NCBI GenBank assembly: GCA_028288765.1
Contig: JAQGHQ010000412.1
Location: 1 to 64,000 of the forward strand
Reading direction: 5' to 3'
From: Gemmataceae bacterium
GTDB taxonomy: Bacteria; Planctomycetota; Planctomycetia; Gemmatales; Gemmataceae
DNA: 64,000 nt
Shown here: positions 27,142-35,424 of the stretch, piece after piece
Numbering within the stretch: the stretch's first letter is position 1
Layout: each line of letters begins with the position of its first letter
Notes under the pieces: generated by a model
The model's database searches: none
Told to the model about the DNA's origin: nothing
The model's input: only the letters and a program-made list of their open reading frames with translations
Program-made: the position numbers and the translations under genes

Positions 27142-29808
27142 TCACTGCCGCCGCAAGAGAAACAACGCAACCAGCACGACCCCGGCGGCGAAGACCGCCC
27201 CTCCGATAGCGACCAGCTTTTTGAACCGCGCCAGCGCCCGGACCTTCTGGGGAACGAACCTCTCGGGCGTGCCGAAGTCTGTCACCTCGACCGCCGGGGG
27301 CGGGGCCGAGTCGTTGGGGTGTTTTTGAAGATGGGCGTGGCCGTACCCGAGTGACAGGAGCAGGACCACCGGCCGGGACAGGGTCCGGGTCTCGAACCCG
27401 CGGAGCCGGGCGACGGAGTCGCGGAAGAAGAACTCGGTCCGCTCCCGGAACCGTGTCTTCTCGGCCCCGCTCGCGTGGCGGGCGGCGTGCCGGAAGACCT
27501 CGCTCTTCCGCATGTCCTGCGCGGCCCAGGTCTCGTTCGGGTACTCCAGGATCTCGGGCCGCTCCAGATAAGGTCGCTCGTGGTCCGCCATCCACCGGGC
27601 GTAGTGCAGCAGGCTCGCGCGGGCGTAGGCGTAAGTCTCGTCGAGCTCGCCCCGCTCGGCCTTGTAGTCGAGGTACCGCCCCAGCGAGTGCAGGAACATC
27701 GTGTAGAACCAGCGGTTCTCGACGTCGAGCAGGTTCCGCGCCGGGACGTCGTCGGCCGGGTGGATACACCGGCGGACGAGCTGGTCGGCCTTGGCGAGGA
27801 AGGCCGGGTCGCCGGTGAGCCGGTGGCCGTCGAGGAGAGCGGCGAGCGAATTGCCCGAACCCCGCCCGGGGCCGTGGTACCCGGGGTCCCGGCTCTGGCT
27901 GGCGAGCCCGGTGTCCCCGCCCGCGAGCCAGCGGAAGACGGTCCGCCGGCCGTCGTCCATGTCGATCACCCACCGGGCCAGTTCGACGGCCGTCTCCCGC
28001 GAGGCCGCACTCCCGGTGAGGTAGTGGTGCAGGACCAGCCCGGTGGTGTAGTTCTGTTCGTTCCCCGGCCCCCCGCCGAGGGCGTACGCGGCCCGCGAGG
28101 CCTTCGCCTTTGGGTCGTCCGGGTCGAGCCCGGGCATGCCCTTCAGCTGCCGGAGAGCCCGCGGGTACGACCGGTGGGTGGCGGTGTCCGCGGGGGCGTA
28201 GTGGTAGGTGTGCCAGAACAGCCCGTGGTTGTACGCGGACTTGTCGCGGTCGGTGTGGTAGATGTCGATGTCGGCGACGTGCGCGGCCAGCTCGTCCATG
28301 TGCCGGAGCCACCGGGCGTCCCCGCCGCGGAGATACTGGTACCCGAACCCCGCGACCGGGTCGTACTGGTTGTTGTAATGCGACACCATCGGCCCCGGCC
28401 CGGCGTGGTAGACGGCCTCGTGGTCGCCATAAATGTCACCGAAGTGCCGCCAGCCGAACTCGTCGATCACCTCCCGCTTGCGGTCGAACGTGTCCGGTCC
28501 TTCGACCGCCGCGTCGACCAGGGCGAGGTAGTCGGCGTTCGGGTCGTCCGCCCGCGGGGTGAGGTACGGCACGACCCCGGCCGCGCAGTACCAGGCCGGC
28601 GGGGCCGCGGCCCGGGCCGGCTCGCGGAACCAGGTCAGGGCCGCGGTCGGGTCGGCTTCGCCCAGGCTAACGGAAAACGTGTGCGTCTTCTGCTCGCCCC
28701 CCTGCAGCTCGTGAGCGGCGGCGGACTGCCGGGGGAACAGCCGGAGGGTCAGGGTGTCCCCGGTCGCCTCGATCGTCTTCGGGAAGTTCTGCCAGAACCA
28801 CGGCATTGTGGTGCCGACCGAGTACACCCCGCGCGTGACGACAACGGCCGGGGTCGCCCGCAGGCCGGTCCGTTCCTGCCCCCCCGTCCGAAGGTGGTAG
28901 CCTCGAAATCGGACCGGGATCTCGCGGTCGCAGTTGATGTGGTTGACACTCTTCCAGTTCTCCCCGCCGCTGGAGTCCTGATAGAGTTCGAGCGGGCCGG
29001 CGATCTGCTCGAATGGTGCATCAACTTCCGGAGAGCAGCGAACCACGGGTTCACCCGCCCCGACCGGGAGCGCCACCGTGAGGGAGGCGTCTTTCAGGAA
29101 GAGCGACCCCGGGTCGCCGAGGTCCCACAGCCCGCCGGGGTGTTCGGCCCGCTCGGGGTTGCGGATGGTGAGGTCGAACCGCACCGTCGCGGAACCGGCG
29201 AAGAAGTGGAGCCGGGCGACGAAGTCGCCGAGCGGCTCCGCCCGGCGCCCGTCGGCCGCCTCGAGCTGGCCGCGCAGGCAGACTTGCACTCGCACCGGCC
29301 CCGGTTCCTCCACCTCCGCCGTTTCGATGACGGGGGAGAAGACCCGGCCGGTCTCGTGTTCGACGAGGAACCGGGTCCGGTCTGCGTCGACCGCCGACCC
29401 GCCGCCGACGGTCGCCGAGCGAAACGGGAACGCACTGCCGACGCCGAGCTCGAACCGCGCGGGGCCGGTCTCGACGGTGACGATACCGCCCACGACCGCG
29501 ACCCGCACCACGGAGCCGGCGGCCGGGATCGGTCCGCCCGCCGAGAGCGTGTACGGCCCCGCCCCGGCCTCCGCCTGCCAGTCAAGCAGCACCCAGCGGA
29601 CGGAACAGTCCGGCCAGCGGTCGAGCGCCCGCGCTTGCAGGCGGATCGTATTCCCCCGGGCATCCCGCAGGCCGAGTTGGGCCGGGTCGGGTAGCGCACC
29701 GCGTGGCCAGGGCACCCCGACCGTGACCGGCCCCCGCCCGGTCGCCGGCCCGGCGACAGTTAACTCGACAGTCGGTTCCACGGGCGGTGCCTCGGGGTGG
29801 CGGGGCAA
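27142..29808 (-). CDS. PcRGLX/YetA-like polysaccharide lyase homologue with C-terminal membrane anchor
   Basis: The 888-residue protein runs convergently to the biosynthetic genes. Its N-terminal part (about 1-400) is beta-rich, with VGVPWPRGALPDP and SVRWVLLDWQ. Its C-terminal part (about 430-830) is helical with EFGWRHFGDIYGDHEAVYHAG, VSHYNNQYDPVAGFGYQYLR and HGLFWHTYHYAPADT, as in exo-rhamnogalacturonan-lyase-like PcRGLX/YetA proteins. The last 24 residues (LVAIGGAVFAAGVVLVALFL) are a single membrane helix. No signal peptide is evident, so topology is uncertain. The start is TTG 29808 in the track; GTG 29781 is an alternative. Substrate inferred: the locus polysaccharide or a related uronic polymer. 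Confidence 0.72.
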   Translation of the reverse strand: MPRHPEAPPVEPTVELTVAGPATGRGPVTVGVPWPRGALPDPAQLGLRDARGNTIRLQARALDRWPDCSVRWVLLDWQAEAGAGPYTLSAGGPIPAAGSVVRVAVVGGIVTVETGPARFELGVGSAFPFRSATVGGGSAVDADRTRFLVEHETGRVFSPVIETAEVEEPGPVRVQVCLRGQLEAADGRRAEPLGDFVARLHFFAGSATVRFDLTIRNPERAEHPGGLWDLGDPGSLFLKDASLTVALPVGAGEPVVRCSPEVDAPFEQIAGPLELYQDSSGGENWKSVNHINCDREIPVRFRGYHLRTGGQERTGLRATPAVVVTRGVYSVGTTMPWFWQNFPKTIEATGDTLTLRLFPRQSAAAHELQGGEQKTHTFSVSLGEADPTAALTWFREPARAAAPPAWYCAAGVVPYLTPRADDPNADYLALVDAAVEGPDTFDRKREVIDEFGWRHFGDIYGDHEAVYHAGPGPMVSHYNNQYDPVAGFGYQYLRGGDARWLRHMDELAAHVADIDIYHTDRDKSAYNHGLFWHTYHYAPADTATHRSYPRALRQLKGMPGLDPDDPKAKASRAAYALGGGPGNEQNYTTGLVLHHYLTGSAASRETAVELARWVIDMDDGRRTVFRWLAGGDTGLASQSRDPGYHGPGRGSGNSLAALLDGHRLTGDPAFLAKADQLVRRCIHPADDVPARNLLDVENRWFYTMFLHSLGRYLDYKAERGELDETYAYARASLLHYARWMADHERPYLERPEILEYPNETWAAQDMRKSEVFRHAARHASGAEKTRFRERTEFFFRDSVARLRGFETRTLSRPVVLLLSLGYGHAHLQKHPNDSAPPPAVEVTDFGTPERFVPQKVRALARFKKLVAIGGAVFAAGVVLVALFLLRRQ

Positions 29809-29913
29809 CGGGCTGGGTCGGGTGCTATGTTAGATGCTAGTATGCGACCTAGCCACGCGGCGACAGGCCGCGCCGGGGTCTTTCAGAGCGGCCTGCGTGC
29901 TCCGCGGGCGGTT

Positions 29914-29961
29914 GGGTTCGTCAGGGTTCGTCAGGGTTCGTCAGGGTTCGGGCGGGTTCGT
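29914..29961 (+). repeat. Decamer tandem repeat upstream of the O-antigen-ligase-type gene
   Basis: gggttcgtca is repeated head to tail, four nearly perfect units ending in gggttcgggcgggttcgtcg. It lies 19-66 bp before the GTG start at 29980, where promoter or leader elements are expected. Unit-number change by slippage could alter spacing. Confidence 0.8.
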
Positions 29962-29979
29962 CGGGAGAGGGCCGAACGG

Positions 29980-31311
29980 GTGAAGCAGACCATTCTCATG
30001 GTGGCGGTAACCGCGATCGGCTGCGTCGGGTCGTTCACCCACACCGCCTTCGTCGGGCTGTGCGTGTACATCCTGTACGCGGTCCTCCGCCCGCAGTTCA
30101 TGTGGAAGTGGTCCCTGCCCGACGGCGTCAACTGGTCCCTGTACGTGGCCCTGGCGACCATCGCCGCCACCATCCTGTTCGGCCCCCGGGCCCCCGGGCC
30201 GGTGGCCGGCCGGTGGCCGGCCGGCCCGGTCGTCCTCACCCGCCTGCACGTCCTGTTCCTCCTGTTCGGGGTGTGGATCGGCATCAGCTACCTCCAGGCC
30301 ATCCGGCCCGAGGCCGGCGACTTCCACATGGAGGAGTACGCCAAGCTCTACGTTATGTTCATCGTCGGGATCGTGGCCATCCGGACGGTCGGGCAGGTGT
30401 GGGCGATTTACCTGGTTTACGCCCTGTCCCTGGCGTACATCTCGTACGAGATCAACTTCCTCTACTTCGTGAACGGGTACCTCGGCATCGTCCGGAACGG
30501 GTACGGGGGGCACGACAACAACGGGGCGGGGATGCTCCTGGCGATGGGGGTGCCGCTGTGCGCGTTCGCCTGGGAGGCGTACCGCGGGTGGTACCGGTGG
30601 GCGTTCGCCCTGTTCATCCCGGTCATTATGCACGCGGTCCTGATGACGTACTCCCGCGGGGCGATGGTCTCCCTGATCGTGGCCGCCCCGTTCTGGATCC
30701 TCCGCGGCCGGTACCGCCGGCAGAAGGTGGCCCTCGGGCTGGTGATCCTGGCGATGGTCCCGTTCATGGCCGGGCCGCAGATCCGGGAGCGGTTCTTCTC
30801 CGTCAACGACTACAAGAAGGACGAGGCCGCCCAGAGCCGGCTCACCAGCTGGTTGATCGGCATCCGGATCGCGAACGAACACCCGGTGTTCGGGGTCGGG
30901 GTACGGAACTCCCCGCTCCTGACGTACGATTACGGCGCGGACATGCCCGGCCGGGTGATCCACAGCCAGTACATCCAGCTCGCCGCGGACAACGGCTGGA
31001 TCGGGCTGTTCCTGTACCTCGGGGTCGTCGGGTGTGCCCTCTGGGACCTACAGCGGGTCATCCGGACCGCCCACGGCCGCCCGGACCCGGATTCGGTCCG
31101 GGCGTACCTTGCGGCGGCGGGACTCCAGGGGGCGCTGGTCACCTTCCTGGTCGGGGCCACGTTCCTCTCGTGTGAGGCGTTCGAACCCCAGTACTACCTG
31201 TTCCTGGCGGCCACGCAGCTCCGGCTCATCTACCTATCGGCCCCGGCCCCGGCCGGGTGGGTCGTCCCCCCCGCGCCCGCGCCGCGGGACCCCAGGACCC
31301 TCCCGCGATGA
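29980..31311 (+). CDS. O-antigen ligase/polymerase-type membrane protein, exosortase-locus type
   Basis: The 443-residue protein has about ten membrane helices. Start GTG 29980 (ggagag upstream); ATG 29998 is an alternative. It contains VLRPQFMWKWSLPDGVNWS, a long external loop with YLGIVRNGYGGHDNNGAGML, LMTYSRGAMVSLIVA, and EHPVFGVGVRNSPLL followed by VIHSQYIQLAADNGWIGLFLY. That set is typical of the Wzy/WaaL family, here close to the O-glycosylation ligase group seen beside exosortases. It probably polymerises or transfers the glycan on the periplasmic side. ATGA overlap with the next gene. Confidence 0.87.
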   Translation: MKQTILMVAVTAIGCVGSFTHTAFVGLCVYILYAVLRPQFMWKWSLPDGVNWSLYVALATIAATILFGPRAPGPVAGRWPAGPVVLTRLHVLFLLFGVWIGISYLQAIRPEAGDFHMEEYAKLYVMFIVGIVAIRTVGQVWAIYLVYALSLAYISYEINFLYFVNGYLGIVRNGYGGHDNNGAGMLLAMGVPLCAFAWEAYRGWYRWAFALFIPVIMHAVLMTYSRGAMVSLIVAAPFWILRGRYRRQKVALGLVILAMVPFMAGPQIRERFFSVNDYKKDEAAQSRLTSWLIGIRIANEHPVFGVGVRNSPLLTYDYGADMPGRVIHSQYIQLAADNGWIGLFLYLGVVGCALWDLQRVIRTAHGRPDPDSVRAYLAAAGLQGALVTFLVGATFLSCEAFEPQYYLFLAATQLRLIYLSAPAPAGWVVPPAPAPRDPRTLPR

Positions 31312-32147
31312 AAGTTTCGATCTACACCTACGTCAAGAACGGGCTGTACGGGGACTACCACGTCCTCGCCATGCTCCGCCACCACCTCCCCTTCGCCGAC
31401 GAGATCGTGGTCCACGAGGGGCTATCGACCGACGGCAGTTACGAGGCGATCAAGGACCTGGATCCGAAGATCAAGGTGTTCCGGTCGGACTGGGAGAAGA
31501 ACACCGGGCTGGATTTCATCCGCGGGTTCAAGGACGAAGCCCGGCGCCGGTGTACCGGGGATTGGTGCGTGATGCTCGACGCGGACGAGTTCATCCCGGA
31601 GTGGGAGTTCGGGCCCCTGCGGGCGAAGCTCGCCGCCACCGACGCCCCCCTGGTATCGGCGACGCTGGTGAATTTCTACGGCAACTACAAGGTGTTTCAC
31701 GCGGACCCGCTCAAGTTCCGGATGCCGTGGATGAAGATGCTGATCCACCGGAACCGCCCGGACGTGGAGTTCTGGGGGGACGCGTCGAGCGTCCGGCTGG
31801 CGGGGCGGGAGAGCGAACTGGACTGGGACCCGGGGAAGGCGGCGTTCGTCTGCCACCACTTCGGGTACGTGCGGAAGGCCGCCCGGTTGCGGGAGGCGTG
31901 GCGGAACATGCGGGGGAAGCTTTACAACGCCCCGCCCCCGCGGTTCCGGATCCCCTCGTTCGTCTTCAACCTCTTCCCGCACGACTGGAAGGACCCGGAC
32001 TTCCTCCCGTACCTGCGGGTGTACGACGGGCCGCACATCAAGGCCGTCCGAGACGACCCGGGCGAGTTCGTCCGCGACGGGTTCAAGCTGTACGACTACC
32101 TGAAAGCCCACCCGCCGGCCGGCCCGGACGCCGGGGGGGTCGGATGA
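31308..32147 (+). CDS. Glycosyltransferase family 2 (distant)
   Basis: 279 residues: MKVSIYTYVKNGLYGDYHVL, then EIVVHEGLSTDGSYEAIKDL, the metal-binding VMLDADEFIPEWEF, MPWMKMLIHRNRPDVEFWGD and a C-terminal ADxDW-like RESELDWDPG. The N-terminal pattern (KNG..GDYHVLAMLRHHLPF) belongs to GT2-like enzymes with a distinctive opening. ATG 31308 is in an overlap with the previous stop, and its own end overlaps the next gene. Confidence 0.82.
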   Translation: MKVSIYTYVKNGLYGDYHVLAMLRHHLPFADEIVVHEGLSTDGSYEAIKDLDPKIKVFRSDWEKNTGLDFIRGFKDEARRRCTGDWCVMLDADEFIPEWEFGPLRAKLAATDAPLVSATLVNFYGNYKVFHADPLKFRMPWMKMLIHRNRPDVEFWGDASSVRLAGRESELDWDPGKAAFVCHHFGYVRKAARLREAWRNMRGKLYNAPPPRFRIPSFVFNLFPHDWKDPDFLPYLRVYDGPHIKAVRDDPGEFVRDGFKLYDYLKAHPPAGPDAGGVG

Positions 32148-33274
32148 CGTCCGCCCGCCCCCTCCGCGTCGGGTTCGTCCTGCACGTGATGCAGGTCGCC
32201 GGGGCCGAGGTCCTCACCCGGGAGATGGTCCGCCGGCTCGCCGGCCGGGTCGTGCCCACAATCTTCTGCCTCGACGCGGTCGGCCGGATCGGCGAGGAGA
32301 TGGTCCGCGCGGGGGTCGACCTGGTCTGCTTCGATCGGAAGCCGGGCCGGGACTGGGGGGTGAGCCGGCGGATGGCCCGGGCCGTCCGCGCGCGCCGGCT
32401 CGACGTCGTCCACGCCCACCAGTACTCGCCGTTTTTTTACGCCGCCCTGGCGAAGCTCCTGTGCCCGCGGCCGAAGCTGGTCCTGACCGAGCACGGCCGC
32501 CACTACCCGGACGCGGTGTCCCCGGTCCGCCGGGCGGTCAACCGGCTCGCCCTCGACCGGCTCGCCGACGCCGTGACGGCGTGCTGTCACTTCAGCGCCG
32601 GGGGGCTGAGCAAGGCGGACGGGTTCGCGGGCGGGCGGATCGAGGTGATCGAGAACGGGATCGAGGTGGACCGGTACGGCCCGGCGGCCGACAAGCCCGG
32701 GCTGAGGCAAGCTCTCGGCCTGGAGCCGGACCGGAAGTACGTGATCCACGTCGCCCGGCATCATCCGGTGAAGGACCAGCCGACGCTCCTTCGCGGGTTC
32801 GCCGCGGCCGTGCCCGGGCTTCCGGGCACCGATCTGCTGATGGTCGGCGACGGGCCGCTCCGGGCGGAGCTGGAGAACCTCGCGGTCGAGCTCCGCATCC
32901 CGGACCGGGTGAAGTTCCTCGGCATCCGGTCGGACATTCCCGACCTCATGCGGGCCGCGGACGTGTTCGCCCTGACGTCGCTGAGTGAGGCGGCGTCGCT
33001 CACCCTCCTGGAGGCGATGGCGACCGGGCTGCCGGCGGTGGTCACGGCCGTGGGCGGGAACGGGGAGATCGTCCGGCACGAGCGGGAAGGGTTGCTCTTC
33101 CCCCGGGGCGATGTCGCCGGGTGCGCAGCTGCCTTCCGCCGGCTCTTCCGGGAGCGGGAGCTGGCGGCGAAACTCGGGGCCGCCGGCCGGGCCCGCGCCC
33201 GGGAGCGATACCGCCTGGACCGCACGGTCGAGGAGTATTACCGGCTGTACTGCCGGTTGACGGGCCGCGCGTAG
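32144..33274 (+). CDS. Glycosyltransferase, GT4 type
   Basis: The 376-residue GT-B enzyme has VGFVLHVMQVAGAEVLTREM at the acceptor side, VVHAHQYSPFFYAALAK, VLTEHGRHYPD and IEVIENGIEVDRY. The donor side is VIHVARHHPVKDQPTLLRGF, LLMVGDGPLRAELE and EX7E in LSEAASLTLLEAMATGLPAVV. It is a standard sugar-nucleotide-dependent transferase; the donor is unknown. Its TAG stop is the first triplet of a gggccggctgtgccggcc repeat, the same arrangement as at 42732. Confidence 0.88.
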   Translation: MTSARPLRVGFVLHVMQVAGAEVLTREMVRRLAGRVVPTIFCLDAVGRIGEEMVRAGVDLVCFDRKPGRDWGVSRRMARAVRARRLDVVHAHQYSPFFYAALAKLLCPRPKLVLTEHGRHYPDAVSPVRRAVNRLALDRLADAVTACCHFSAGGLSKADGFAGGRIEVIENGIEVDRYGPAADKPGLRQALGLEPDRKYVIHVARHHPVKDQPTLLRGFAAAVPGLPGTDLLMVGDGPLRAELENLAVELRIPDRVKFLGIRSDIPDLMRAADVFALTSLSEAASLTLLEAMATGLPAVVTAVGGNGEIVRHEREGLLFPRGDVAGCAAAFRRLFRERELAAKLGAAGRARARERYRLDRTVEEYYRLYCRLTGRA

Positions 33275-33329
33275 GGCCGGCTGTGCCGGCCGATTGTCTC
33301 GTGGCACGGGGCTACAGACCTGTGCCACG
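33272..33329. repeat. Two short palindromes at a gene end
   Basis: tagggccggctgtgccggcc (33272-33291) is a palindrome whose first three bases are the stop codon of the preceding gene. gtggcacggggct...agacctgtgccac (33301-33329) is a second stem. The first recurs twice at 42732; the second resembles the element at 45408. They may form a transcript 3' structure between two genes of the locus. Confidence 0.75.
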
Positions 33330-33343
33330 GTCGAAACGGCGCG

Positions 33344-34033
33344 ATGAATCAACAGTCGGGCACGACTCCTGACGAATCCTCCCCCGTGACCCATGTCCCG
33401 CCGGTGGAGCCCTCCGCCGTGAAGGAGGCGGCGAAGGCGGCCGTGCGTCTCGTCGCTCTGCTGGCCGTGTTGCCGGTCCTCGTCTCGTTCCGGCTGAACG
33501 CCCTCCTGGTCGGCCGCAACCGGGCGCTCGAATCCGCGACCCAGCTCCTCTCGCTCCTCCCCGGGCTCACCGGTCAGTACCTCCGCCGGGCGTTTCTTCA
33601 GAGGGCTCTCGCGCGGTGCCATCACTCCGCGCTCGTCGAGTTCGGCAGCATCTTTTCCCAGGCCGGCGCGGTCCTCGACGAGAACGTGTACGTCGGCCCG
33701 CGGTGTACGATCGGGCTCGTTCACCTGGAAAAGGACGTGCTGCTCGCGTCCGGCGTGCAGATCCCGTCCGGCGGCAAGACGCACTACTTCGACGACCCGA
33801 CGCGACCGATCCGGGAGCAGGGCGGGGAGCGGCGGGTGGTGCGGGTCGGGGCCGGCGCGTGGGTCGGGGCCGGGGCGATCGTCCTGGCCGACGTGGGGGC
33901 GGGAACGGTCGTCGCCGCCGGGTCCATTGTGACGAGGCCGCTGCCCGACAACGTGATCGCGGCGGGCGTCCCGGCGAAGGTCATCCGCAACCGCTTCGAC
34001 ACCCCCGCGGCCCCGGCCCCCGACCATGCCTGA
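33344..34033 (+). CDS. Left-handed beta-helix (hexapeptide) acyltransferase
   Basis: 229 residues. An N-terminal hydrophobic helix (AVRLVALLAVLPVLVSF) is followed by helical segments, then a hexapeptide-repeat core: GSIFSQAGAVLDENVYVGPRCTIG, HLEKDVLLASGVQIPSG, VGAGAWVGAGAIVLADVGAGTVVAAGSIVTRPLP and AAGVPAKVI. This is the LbetaH fold of the sugar O-acetyltransferase/serine acetyltransferase group. In context it probably acetylates the polysaccharide or its precursor. It overlaps the next gene by 8 bp. Confidence 0.86.
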   Translation: MNQQSGTTPDESSPVTHVPPVEPSAVKEAAKAAVRLVALLAVLPVLVSFRLNALLVGRNRALESATQLLSLLPGLTGQYLRRAFLQRALARCHHSALVEFGSIFSQAGAVLDENVYVGPRCTIGLVHLEKDVLLASGVQIPSGGKTHYFDDPTRPIREQGGERRVVRVGAGAWVGAGAIVLADVGAGTVVAAGSIVTRPLPDNVIAAGVPAKVIRNRFDTPAAPAPDHA

Positions 34034-35255
34034 CCCCGCCCCGCTGATCGTGTTCGCGGACGACTGGGGCCGGCACCCGTCGAGCTGCCAGCACCTCGTC
34101 TCACACCTCTTGCCCCGGCGCCCGGTGGTGTGGGTGAACACGATCGGCACCCGGCCCCCGCGGCTGAACTGGTCCACCGTCGCACGCGGGATCGAGAAGC
34201 TGAAACAGTGGGCGCGGACGAAGCCGGAACCTTCTTCCCCTCCCCGTGTCGGCGCGGGGCGGGGGGAGGGGGTTTCCCCGCACATCCTCAACCCGGCAAT
34301 GTGGCCGTCGTTTCGCTCGCGGGTCGGGCGGGGGCTGAACCGCCGACTGCTGACCCGCGTCCTCCGACCGGTTGCGGAGGCGATGCCCCGGCCGCCGGTC
34401 GTGGTCGCCACGATCCCGCTCGTCGCGGACCTCGTCGGGGCGGTCCCCGCGGCCCGGTGGGTGTACTACTGCGTGGACGACTTCGGCGTCTGGCCCGGGC
34501 TCGACGGCCGGACCATCCGCGGGATGGAGGCCGAACTCGTCGCCAAGGTCGATACCGTGGTCGCGGTCAGCCAGACCCTTCAGGCCCACGTCGCGAAGCT
34601 CGGGAAGCCGTCGCACCTGTTGACCCACGGCGTCGACCTCGACCACTTCAGGAGCCCCGTCGAACCCGACGCCCCCGCGTGGGTCGGCGGCCTTTCGGAA
34701 TTCGCCACCCCGCTCGTCGTCTTCTGGGGCGTGATCGACCGGCGGACCGACCTCGCGTTCGTGCGCCGGCTGGGCGAGGCCATGACCGAGGGCACCATCC
34801 TCCTGGTCGGCCCGCAGGATGACCCTGACCCGGAACTGTTTCGCTTCCCACGGGTCCGTACGCTCCCGCCCATTCCGTACGCCGACCTGCCCGTCCTGGC
34901 CGCGCGGGCGGCGGTGCTGGTCATGCCCTACGCCGACCTGCCGGTCACCCGGGCGATGCAGCCTCTGAAGCTGAAGGAATACCTCGCCACCGGGAAGCCG
35001 GTCGTGGTGCGGAAGCTCCCGGCAACGGAGCTGTGGGCCGACTGCCTCGACGCGGCCGACACCCCGGATGGATTCGCGTCAACCGTGCTGGACCGGCTGC
35101 GGACCGGCGTCCCGGATGCGCAGCGAGCAGCCCGAGCACGGCTCGACGCGGAAGGGTGGGCGGCAAAGGCGGAGGAGTTCGAGCGGTGGATCGACGGGGA
35201 ATCCATGGACGGTCCGACCACGCCCGAACCGCCCAGGGCTCCCGCCCTGGGCTAA
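34026..35255 (+). CDS. Glycosyltransferase, GT4-like, with an internal repeat-derived insertion
   Basis: 409 residues. Seen are LIVFADDWGRHPSSCQHLVSHL, VVWVNTIGTRPPRL, WVYYCVDDFGVWPGLDGRTI, VVAVSQTLQAHVAKLGKP and THGVDLDHF. The donor domain has VVFWGVIDRRTDLAFVRRL and LPPIPYADLPVLAARAAVLVMPYADLPVTRAMQPLKLKEY. This is the GT4 subgroup with YYCVDD, frequent in exosortase loci. Residues about 70-85 (EPSSPPRVGAGRGEGV) are encoded by a palindromic intergenic-type repeat, apparently inserted in frame in a surface loop. Last gene of the locus. Confidence 0.82.
   Translation: MPDPAPLIVFADDWGRHPSSCQHLVSHLLPRRPVVWVNTIGTRPPRLNWSTVARGIEKLKQWARTKPEPSSPPRVGAGRGEGVSPHILNPAMWPSFRSRVGRGLNRRLLTRVLRPVAEAMPRPPVVVATIPLVADLVGAVPAARWVYYCVDDFGVWPGLDGRTIRGMEAELVAKVDTVVAVSQTLQAHVAKLGKPSHLLTHGVDLDHFRSPVEPDAPAWVGGLSEFATPLVVFWGVIDRRTDLAFVRRLGEAMTEGTILLVGPQDDPDPELFRFPRVRTLPPIPYADLPVLAARAAVLVMPYADLPVTRAMQPLKLKEYLATGKPVVVRKLPATELWADCLDAADTPDGFASTVLDRLRTGVPDAQRAARARLDAEGWAAKAEEFERWIDGESMDGPTTPEPPRAPALG
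34233..34283. repeat. Palindromic repeat inside a glycosyltransferase gene
   Basis: cttcccctccccgtgtcggc followed by gcggggcggggggaggggg pairs as a GC-rich hairpin and reads in frame as SSPPRVGAGRGEG. Its composition (long C and G runs) differs from the surrounding coding sequence and resembles the palindrome inserted in oleC at 61740. Confidence 0.6.
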
Positions 35256-35395
35256 GAACGAACGCCCCTCCGGGGCTCCGAGGCGCATTGGCATTAGGTC
35301 TGGGAGCAACGGAACGGAGCGTGTTTTGGAAGCCGCGGAGCGGCGCTCGTGTGTAGCCCAAGGGCGGGGCAACGCGGGGCTCCGGGGGGAATCGT
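35233..35395. repeat. Diverged copies of the GAGCCGCGGAG/CTCCGGGGCT repeat family
   Basis: The block contains cccagggctcccgccctggg with gcccctccggggctccg, and in inverted orientation gaagccgcggagcggcgct with a tagcccaagggcggggc palindrome. It fills the 169-bp gap between the convergent glycosyltransferase and hydrolase genes. The first palindrome partly overlaps the end of the glycosyltransferase coding region. Confidence 0.75.
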
Positions 35396-35424
35396 CCCGG
35401 GCCGCCCACCGGCCCGACGATGCC

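Noticed and set aside
26051-28312. 753-residue minus-strand ORF
   Set aside because: Overlaps the GT4 gene antisense and the lyase gene out of frame; no ribosome site or domain.
15278-35255. PEP-CTERM-type substrate within the exopolysaccharide locus
   Set aside because: No short secreted protein with a C-terminal motif, helix and basic tail is encoded; the lyase-like protein ends in a helix plus RRQ but lacks a recognisable sorting motif and a signal peptide.
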